A DNA stretch of 64,000 nucleotides from Klenkia sesuvii. Lineage in GTDB: Bacteria; Actinomycetota; Actinomycetes; Mycobacteriales; Geodermatophilaceae. Shown one piece after another: positions 58,908-64,000 of this stretch (the first letter of the stretch is position 1; each line of letters opens with the position of its first letter). The notes beneath the pieces were generated by a model. The model did no database searches, was not told the origin of the DNA, and saw only the letters and a list, made by a program, of their open reading frames with translations. The position numbers and the translations under genes were made by a program. The stretch lies in contig NZ_JBAPLU010000004.1 in NCBI RefSeq assembly GCF_037083825.1, positions 186,001-250,000 on the forward strand, written 5' to 3'.

Positions 58908-60590
58908 GTGTCCATCACGCTGCACGCGCTCTCCTTCTCCTGGCCCGACGGCACCCCGGTGCTCGACGGCCTCACCACCACGATCGGTGCCGGTCGCACC
59001 GGGCTGGTGGCCCCCAACGGCGGCGGCAAGACCACCCTGCTGCGGTTGCTCACCGGCGAGCTGACCCCCACCGCGGGGTCGGTCACGGTGGACGGCGTGC
59101 TGGGCCACCTGCCGCAGGAGCTCCCGACCTCCGCGATGGGCACCGTCGCCGACGCGATGGGCACCGTCGCCGACGCGCTGGGCATCGCCACGGTGCTGGC
59201 CGCGGTCACCGCCGTCGAGCGCGGGGACACCGACCCGGCGCACGTCGACGCCATCGGCGTGGACTGGGACGTCGAGGAGCGCGCCGTCGCGCAGCTCGAC
59301 CGGCTCGGGCTCGGCGGCATCGCGCTCGACCGGCGACTCGCCACCCCCAGCGGCGGCCAGGTGGTCGCCGTCGGGTTGGCCGGCCGGTTGCTGCGCCGTC
59401 CGGACGTCCTGCTGCTCGACGAGCCGACGAACAACCTCGACCGCCGCGAGCGAGACCGGCTCGCCGGCGTCGTCGACGCCTTCCGCGGCACGCTGCTGGT
59501 GGTCAGCCACGACCGCGAGCTGCTGGACCGGATGGACCGCACGGCGGAGCTGACGCGCGGTGCGCTGCGCACGGTGGCCGGCGGGTTCACCGCATGGGAG
59601 TCGGTGGTGGCGGCCGAGCAGGCCGCGGCCGAGCGGGACGTCCGGAGCGCCGAGCAGGCGCTGAGGCGGGAGCGGAGGGAGCGGCAGGAAGCGCGGGAGA
59701 GGGCCGAGCGGCGCAGTGCCTCCGCCGCCCGCCGGGCCCCCGACGCCGGGATCCCGACGATCCTGCTCGGGGCGCGTCAGCGCCGGGCGGAGGAGTCGGC
59801 CGGGCGCGCCGACGGCACGCACGGTGCCCGCGTCGACGCGGCTCGGGCCCGGCTGGACCGCGCCGAGGCCTCGTTGCGGCAGGACCCGGCGATCGCGCTG
59901 GAGCTGCCGGGCACCCGCGTGCCGGCGGGGCGGGTCGTGGTCGACGCGGTGGGGGTCGACGTCCGCGGGCTGTTCCCCGGCGGGGTCGACCTCGCGCTGC
60001 GCGGGCCCGAACGCGTGGCGCTGACCGGCGGCAACGGGTCGGGCAAGTCGACGCTGCTGCGCGTGCTGGCCGGCGAGCTGGCGCCCGACCGCGGGACCGT
60101 GACCCGGGCCGAGGGTCGGGTGGCGTACCTGTCGCAGCGGTTGGACCTGCTCGACCCCGAGACCGCGGTGGCCGATGCCCTGGCCACCGCGGCACCGGAC
60201 CGTCCCGAGGCCGAGCGCCGCACCCTGCTCGCGCGGTTCCTGTTCCGCGGCGCCCGGGCGCACCTGCCGGTGGGCGCCCTGTCCGGGGGCGAGCGGCTGC
60301 GGGCGGTGCTGGCCTGCGTGCTGTTCGCCGACCCGGCGCCGCAGCTGCTGCTGCTCGACGAGCCGACGAACAACCTCGACCTGGCCAGCGTGGCCCACCT
60401 GGTCTCCGCGTTGAGCGCCTACCGGGGGGCGCTCGTGGTGGTCAGCCACGACGAGCGCTTCCTCGACGAGCTGGCGCTGGACCGCCGACTGGACCTGGCC
60501 GACGGGCGGCTCAGCCCTGCCCGCGGCAACAGCGCCGGGCCGCGCACATCAGCCGGTGCACCGCCGGACCCAGCTCGGCCTCCGAGGTGA
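58908..60590 (+). CDS. ABC-F family ATP-binding protein
   Basis: The protein has 560 residues from GTG 58908, with two ABC domains and no membrane helices. Domain 1: Walker A APNGGGKTTLLRLL, a degenerate signature TPSGGQVVAV, Walker B DVLLLDEPTNNLD. Domain 2: Walker A TGGNGSGKSTLL, signature ALSGGERLRAVLA, Walker B LLLLDEPTNNLD. The charged linker (residues about 235-310, Arg/Glu-rich) is the P-site tRNA interaction region. ABC-F proteins act on stalled ribosomes or give antibiotic resistance. A 7-residue AMGTVAD unit is duplicated at 59133-59174. Its 3' end overlaps the convergent DUF2470 gene by 80 bases. Confidence 0.9.
   Translation: MSITLHALSFSWPDGTPVLDGLTTTIGAGRTGLVAPNGGGKTTLLRLLTGELTPTAGSVTVDGVLGHLPQELPTSAMGTVADAMGTVADALGIATVLAAVTAVERGDTDPAHVDAIGVDWDVEERAVAQLDRLGLGGIALDRRLATPSGGQVVAVGLAGRLLRRPDVLLLDEPTNNLDRRERDRLAGVVDAFRGTLLVVSHDRELLDRMDRTAELTRGALRTVAGGFTAWESVVAAEQAAAERDVRSAEQALRRERRERQEARERAERRSASAARRAPDAGIPTILLGARQRRAEESAGRADGTHGARVDAARARLDRAEASLRQDPAIALELPGTRVPAGRVVVDAVGVDVRGLFPGGVDLALRGPERVALTGGNGSGKSTLLRVLAGELAPDRGTVTRAEGRVAYLSQRLDLLDPETAVADALATAAPDRPEAERRTLLARFLFRGARAHLPVGALSGGERLRAVLACVLFADPAPQLLLLDEPTNNLDLASVAHLVSALSAYRGALVVVSHDERFLDELALDRRLDLADGRLSPARGNSAGPRTSAGAPPDPARPPR
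59133..59174. repeat. In-frame 21-bp duplication in the ABC-F gene
   Basis: Two identical tandem 21-base copies (59133-59153 and 59154-59174) add an extra Ala-Met-Gly-Thr-Val-Ala-Asp to ABC domain 1. Confidence 0.9.
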
Positions 60591-61284
60591 CCGGCGCGTC
60601 GAACGGCACCCGGACGTCGCGGTACCCCCGCTCCCCCTCGATGCGCAGCCGGAAGCCGGCCCGGTCCAGCCCCAGCGGCCGGACGACGTCGTGGGCGCCC
60701 AGCCAGTCGGCCGGGATGCGCGAACGGAGCAGGGCCAGCTCACCGGGGTGGTCGGCGTCGAGGTGCCGCAGGGCCGAGGCCTCGACGGCGACCAGCGGGT
60801 CGGGCTCGGCGTCGGCGTAGTCCTCGGGGGTCAGCTCGACCGTGGTCCCGCCCTCGCCCAGCACCACCTCGGCGAGGTCGAGGCGGAGCAGGACGGCGGT
60901 GCGTCCGACGTCGAGCAGGGCCCCGGCCGGCTGGGCCTCGGCGAAGGCGAGCGCGACGTCGCGCTCGTCCTCGGTGCGCACCGGGGTCAGCCAACCGGAC
61001 AACCACAGCTGCGCGCGCACCTGGTCGCGCAGCGGGACCGGGGCGTGGTCGGTGACCATCACCAGGGCCGGCAGGTCGCCGTCGGCCGCCCCCTGCACCG
61101 CCCGCACCAGCTCACCGTCGGCGGGCACGACCAGGAAGACCTGCCCGGCGCCGGTGGTGGCGTGGGCGAGGACCCGGGAGCCCGACACGCCGGCTGCGCA
61201 GACCGCGGCCGAGGGGCGGCAGGCGACGGTGCGGGCGCGCTCGGCGGCGGTCGGCCGAAGGGCGGACGGGGTGGTCGACGTCAT
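60511..61284 (-). CDS. DUF2470 protein, likely iron-regulated
   Basis: The protein has 257 residues from ATG 61284. The N-terminal half resembles a split-barrel flavin/heme-binding fold (LAHATTGAGQVFLVVPADGELVRAVQ...). The C-terminal half is DUF2470 (DPLVAVEASALRHLDADHPGELALL..., DWLGAHDVVRPLGLDRAGFRLRI, YRDVRVPFDAPV), as found at the C-terminus of heme oxygenases of the HugZ type. An IdeR-type iron box covers its promoter, supporting a role in heme or iron use. GAGG lies about 10 bases before the ATG. Its 3' end overlaps the ABC-F gene antisense by 80 bases. Confidence 0.87.
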   Translation of the reverse strand: MTSTTPSALRPTAAERARTVACRPSAAVCAAGVSGSRVLAHATTGAGQVFLVVPADGELVRAVQGAADGDLPALVMVTDHAPVPLRDQVRAQLWLSGWLTPVRTEDERDVALAFAEAQPAGALLDVGRTAVLLRLDLAEVVLGEGGTTVELTPEDYADAEPDPLVAVEASALRHLDADHPGELALLRSRIPADWLGAHDVVRPLGLDRAGFRLRIEGERGYRDVRVPFDAPVTSEAELGPAVHRLMCAARRCCRGQG

Positions 61285-61309
61285 CGTGGGTCCTCGCTTC
61301 GCGTGTGAG

Positions 61310-61328
61310 TAAGGTGAGGCTAACCGAA
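61310..61328. promoter_or_regulatory. IdeR/DtxR-type iron box in a divergent promoter
   Basis: TAAGGTGAGGCTAACCGAA matches the mycobacterial IdeR box (TTAGGTTAGGCTAACCTAA) at 16 of 19 positions. It overlaps TAGCCT (complement of 61317-61322), the probable -10 of the DUF2470 gene, and TAAGGT (61310-61315), a possible -10 of rpsD. Confidence 0.75.
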
Positions 61329-61340
61329 TGAGGAGGACCC

Positions 61341-61955
61341 GTGAACACCCCCCGACCGAAGGTGCGCCTGTCCCGCGCGCTGGGCATCCCGCTGACCCCC
61401 AAGTGCGTGACGTACTTCGAGCGCCGGCCGTACCCGCCGGGCGAGCACGGCCGCAAGCGCAAGAGCACCAGCGACTACAAGACGCGGTTGCTGGAGAAGC
61501 AGCGGCTGCGCGCCCAGTACGACATCAGCGAGACCCAGCTGCGGCTGGCCTTCGACCGGGCGAGGAAGCAGGGCCGCAACACCGGCGCCAAGACCGGTGA
61601 GGCCCTGCTGCTGGACCTGGAGTCGCGGCTGGACGCCACGGTGCTGCGCGCCGGGTTCGCCCGCACGATCTACCAGGCCCGCCAGGTCGTCACCCACCAC
61701 CACGTCACGGTCAACGGACGGCGGGTCGACCGGCCCAGCTACCGCGTCGAGCCCGGCGACGTCGTCGCCATCGCCGAGCGGAGCCGCACCAAGCAGCCCT
61801 TCCAGGTCGCGGCCAGCGGGGCGCACGCCGAGGCACCGAAGTACCTCGACGTCCGCCTGGCCGAGCTCACCTGCTTCGTGGCGCGCAGGCCCCAGCGGGC
61901 CGAGATCCCCGTGCAGTGCGAGGAGCAGCTGGTCGTGGAGCACTACTCCCGCTGA
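61341..61955 (+). CDS. rpsD: 30S ribosomal protein S4
   Basis: The protein has 204 residues from GTG 61341, with AGGAGG 4 bases upstream (61331-61336). The N-terminal PRPKVRLSRALGIPLTPKCVTYFERRPYPPGEHG and the S4 RNA-binding domain (LESRLDATVLRAGFARTIYQARQVVTHHHVTVNGRRV) are intact. The zinc-binding Cys cluster of some S4 proteins is absent. It nucleates 30S assembly on 16S rRNA. It stands alone, not in the rpoA operon, as in Streptomyces. I cannot tell whether a second copy exists. An iron box lies just upstream. Confidence 0.95.
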   Translation: MNTPRPKVRLSRALGIPLTPKCVTYFERRPYPPGEHGRKRKSTSDYKTRLLEKQRLRAQYDISETQLRLAFDRARKQGRNTGAKTGEALLLDLESRLDATVLRAGFARTIYQARQVVTHHHVTVNGRRVDRPSYRVEPGDVVAIAERSRTKQPFQVAASGAHAEAPKYLDVRLAELTCFVARRPQRAEIPVQCEEQLVVEHYSR

Positions 61956-61993
61956 CCCGGGTCCCCACCCCGCGCCTGCCCCCAGGCTCCCCA

Positions 61994-62061
61994 AACCGCT
62001 GGATGTGAGAAGTCGCGCGGTCCACGGCCATCGACACCGCAACGAGTCACATCCAGCGGTT
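61994..62061. repeat. Palindromic repeat element, copy 1
   Basis: A perfect 15-bp inverted repeat, AACCGCTGGATGTGA (61994-62008) and its complement (62047-62061), with partial pairing further in. It lies 38 bases after the rpsD stop and could act as its terminator. The arm consensus matches copy 2. Confidence 0.85.
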
Positions 62062-62098
62062 AGTCAGAGTTGCGTCGGATGCCCCGCGCTCGTCCCCG

Positions 62099-62162
62099 CG
62101 CTGGACGTGACTCGTCGCGGGGTCGCGCCCCCCCCGGGCACCGCGACGAGTCACATGCAGCG
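62099..62162. repeat. Palindromic repeat element, copy 2
   Basis: 22-base arms 62099-62120 and 62141-62162 pair at 20 positions. The arms share the core CTGGA(T/C)GTGACTCGTCGCGG with copy 1. The 20-base loop holds an 8-C run. Confidence 0.85.
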
Positions 62163-62239
62163 GCCCGACGATCAACCCGGTCGGCAGGTGGCGGCCACCT
62201 CGGTGACACCTCCCGGTCAGGTCCGGCGGCGAGCGTGGG

Positions 62240-63361
62240 GTGGTGCGCATCGTGCTCGTGGCCAACCTGCACCACCCCACCTCCGGCGGGCTGCGGACGG
62301 CGGTCGACCGGCTCGCCCTGGGCTACGCGCAGCGGGGCCACGCGGTGGCCGTCGTCGTCCCGGTCGCCCGAACCGACGGTGACCCCGCCGAGGTGGGCCC
62401 GGGCACCGTCACCCGGCTGACCCTGGCCGCCCCGCGCGTCCCCGGCACCGGCGGGTACCGGCTCATGGACCCCTGGCGGGTGCGTCGGCTGCTGGACCAG
62501 CTGTCCCCCGACCGCATCGAGGTGTCGGACCGGACGACGCTGCGCGGGCTGGGCCGGTGGGCGGCCGAGCGCGGCGTGCCCACCCTGGTGCTGGCCCACG
62601 AGCGGCTGGACCGGCTCCTCACCCAGTGGCTGCTGCCACCCGCCGCCGCGCGCCGGGTCGCCGACGCAGCGAACCGCCGGACCGCCCGGGGCCACGACCT
62701 CGTGGTCTGCAGCACCGACTTCGCCGCGGAGGAGTTCGCCCGCCTCGGGACGCCGGTGGCCCAGGTGCCCCTCGGTGTCGACCTGCGCACCTTCGCCCCC
62801 GACCGGTTCGACGCCCGGCTGCGCGCCGAGCTGCTGGACCGCTCCGACGTCCTGCTCGTCCACTGCGGCCGGTTGTCGGCCGAGAAGCACCCCCAGCGTT
62901 CGGTCGACACGCTGGCCGAGCTCCGGGCCCGCGGCGTCCGGGCGACGCTGGTCGTGGTGGGTGACGGCCCGCAGGCGGCCAGGCTGCGGGAGGCCGCGGC
63001 GGGCCTCCCGGTGCGCTGGCTGGGCCACGTCGCCGACCGCGGCCGGCTGGCCACCCTGCTGGCCAGTGCGGACGTCGCCCTGGCGCCCGGGCCGCACGAG
63101 ACCTTCGGGTTGGCCGGCCTGGAGGCCCTGGCGTGCGGTACCCCCGTCGTCGCCTCGGCCAGCTCGGCGCTGCGCGAGCTGGTCACCGGCGGCCAGCACG
63201 GGGTGGCTGCGGCCGACGACGCGGGGTGCTTCGCCGACGGGGTCGAGGAGCTGCTGGCGGTGCCGGCCGACGTCCGCCGCCGCGCGGCCCGGGCCCGGGC
63301 CGCCGACTTCCCCTGGTCGGCCGCCGTCGACCGGATGCTCGACCTCCTCCCTGCCGCGTGA
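62240..63361 (+). CDS. GT4-family glycosyltransferase
   Basis: The protein has 373 residues from GTG 62240 (GTG 62243 is equally possible). This GT-B fold has N-terminal VLVANLHHPTSGGLRTAVDRLALGYAQRGHAV. The C-terminal sugar-nucleotide domain shows HCGRLSAEKHPQRSVDTL and the E-x7-E motif PGPHETFGLAGLEALACGTPVV. It likely transfers mannose or another hexose to a phosphatidylinositol-type lipid or glycan, as related actinobacterial enzymes do; the substrate is not readable. No clear ribosome site is seen. A lipoprotein gene follows after 118 bp. Confidence 0.88.
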   Translation: MVRIVLVANLHHPTSGGLRTAVDRLALGYAQRGHAVAVVVPVARTDGDPAEVGPGTVTRLTLAAPRVPGTGGYRLMDPWRVRRLLDQLSPDRIEVSDRTTLRGLGRWAAERGVPTLVLAHERLDRLLTQWLLPPAAARRVADAANRRTARGHDLVVCSTDFAAEEFARLGTPVAQVPLGVDLRTFAPDRFDARLRAELLDRSDVLLVHCGRLSAEKHPQRSVDTLAELRARGVRATLVVVGDGPQAARLREAAAGLPVRWLGHVADRGRLATLLASADVALAPGPHETFGLAGLEALACGTPVVASASSALRELVTGGQHGVAAADDAGCFADGVEELLAVPADVRRRAARARAADFPWSAAVDRMLDLLPAA

Positions 63362-63479
63362 TCGCGAGGGGTGGCCCGACGACCCCCCCGGTCGCCGAGG
63401 CGTGCACCAGCAGGCCACCGTGCGCGCCGTCCGGCCACCCCGCCCTGCGGAGGTCGGGCACAACCCGCACGGTGGAGCG

Positions 63480-64000
63480 ATGCGCCGCACCGCCGCCGTC
63501 CTGCTCCCCCTCGCCCTCGTGCTCGCCGGGTGCTCCTCCGGCGGGGACGACGCCGCCGAGCAGCCGGCGAAGGCCGCCGAGCCGGCCGACTCCCCCGAGC
63601 TCACCGCCGACCCGGCCGGGACGGTCGTGGACCTCGACCCCGACGCGGAGGGCATGGTGTTCGACCCGGTGACCGGGCTGCTCGCCGTCGCCGTGCGGGA
63701 CCCCAACCGGTTGGTGCTCACCGACGCCGACGGCGCCGTCCAGCAGGAGATCATGCTGCCCGGGCACGCGCGGCACCTGCAGCTCGCCGCCCCCGGCGGG
63801 CCGGTGCTGGTGCCCGCCGAGGACTCCAACACCCTGGTGCAGGTGGCGTTGCCCGGCGGCGAGGTGACCGAGACCGAGGTCGGTGACTACCCGCACGACG
63901 CCGCGCAGGTGGCCAGTGGCCAGATCCTGGTCGGTGACGAGATGGGCGGCACCCTCTCGGTGGTCACCGACGGCGAGGTCACGCAGACCTTCGACAGCCA
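63480..64000 (+). CDS. Lipoprotein with YncE-like repeats, N-terminal part
   Basis: The frame is open to the window end, giving 173 residues of an incomplete gene. The signal peptide MRRTAAVLLPLALVLAGC has lipobox LAGC. After an Ala/Asp/Glu-rich linker, repeated segments such as GMVFDPVTGLLAVAVRDPNRLVLTD and GHARHLQLAAPGGPVLVPAEDSNTLVQV have the spacing of YncE/SMP-30-type beta-propeller blades. GGAG lies 3 bases before ATG 63480. Probably an extracytoplasmic propeller protein; binding partner unknown. Confidence 0.75.
   Translation, partial: MRRTAAVLLPLALVLAGCSSGGDDAAEQPAKAAEPADSPELTADPAGTVVDLDPDAEGMVFDPVTGLLAVAVRDPNRLVLTDADGAVQQEIMLPGHARHLQLAAPGGPVLVPAEDSNTLVQVALPGGEVTETEVGDYPHDAAQVASGQILVGDEMGGTLSVVTDGEVTQTFDS

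Overview
The window is typical high-GC actinobacterial chromosome. Coding is dense, GTG starts are common and four-base ATGA/GTGA gene overlaps are frequent. It carries a complete Pup-proteasome locus, mycothiol synthesis (mshC), RbpA and a WYL-type PafBC pair. From memory, the gene order from the M24 peptidase (about 21 kb) to uppP (about 55.6 kb) follows the Mycobacterium tuberculosis block Rv2089c-Rv2136c: pepE, 5'-3' exonuclease, helY, tatC, tatA, pafC, pafB, pafA, prcA, prcB, pup, dop, mpa, trmI/recB, metH, PAC2, mshC, phosphatase, uppP. The composition and extra genes suggest a soil actinomycete, possibly Geodermatophilaceae-like. The family placement is a guess. I see no prophage, insertion sequence, CRISPR array, tRNA or rRNA.

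Layout. 0-2.6 kb: end of a DapA-family gene, trmL, then two small toxin-antitoxin-like modules. One is an orphan Phd/YefM antitoxin followed only by a scrap of toxin. The other is an XRE/AbiEii pair behind a long palindromic operator. 3-8.1 kb: small genes, then a coupled chain of glycerophosphodiesterase, acyltransferase, MFS transporter and thymidine kinase. 8.1-10.8 kb: rbpA behind a sigma-R-like promoter, a strong shared terminator, then fxsA and lnt. 11-17.9 kb: a lysine degradation cluster (kamA facing kdd, an amidohydrolase, kamD, kamE and kal, the last five translationally coupled). It would take lysine through beta-lysine towards crotonyl-CoA, but the cleavage enzyme Kce is absent from the window and an unrelated amidohydrolase sits inside the operon. 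18-23 kb: acetyltransferase, acyltransferase, radical SAM protein, Lrp regulator, M24 peptidase and exonuclease.

23-43.4 kb: a membrane protein with a FUS-like YGQ repeat region, HelY helicase, lipid kinase, TatC/TatA, and the proteasome locus (pafC, pafB, pafA, prcA, prcB, an Endonuclease-VII-like gene, pup, a RraB-like gene, dop, a lipoprotein and the ATPase mpa). 43.4-61 kb: TrmI, RecB-like nuclease, HAD phosphatase, MetH, PAC2 protein, dGTPase, MshC, an SCO1664-like kinase, DUF3090, a histidine phosphatase, UppP, an aldo-keto reductase, a RecD-like helicase and an ABC-F protein. 60.5-64 kb: a DUF2470 gene and an rpsD gene diverging from an IdeR-type iron box, two tandem palindromic repeat elements, a GT4 glycosyltransferase and the start of a lipoprotein gene.

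A regulatory theme runs through the window. About twenty genes have a TANNNT -10 box only 6-8 bases before the start codon, which implies leaderless mRNAs. In three gene pairs the upstream stop codon forms the first three bases of the downstream -10 box. Start codons were placed by this signal, or by a Shine-Dalgarno site where one is clear.
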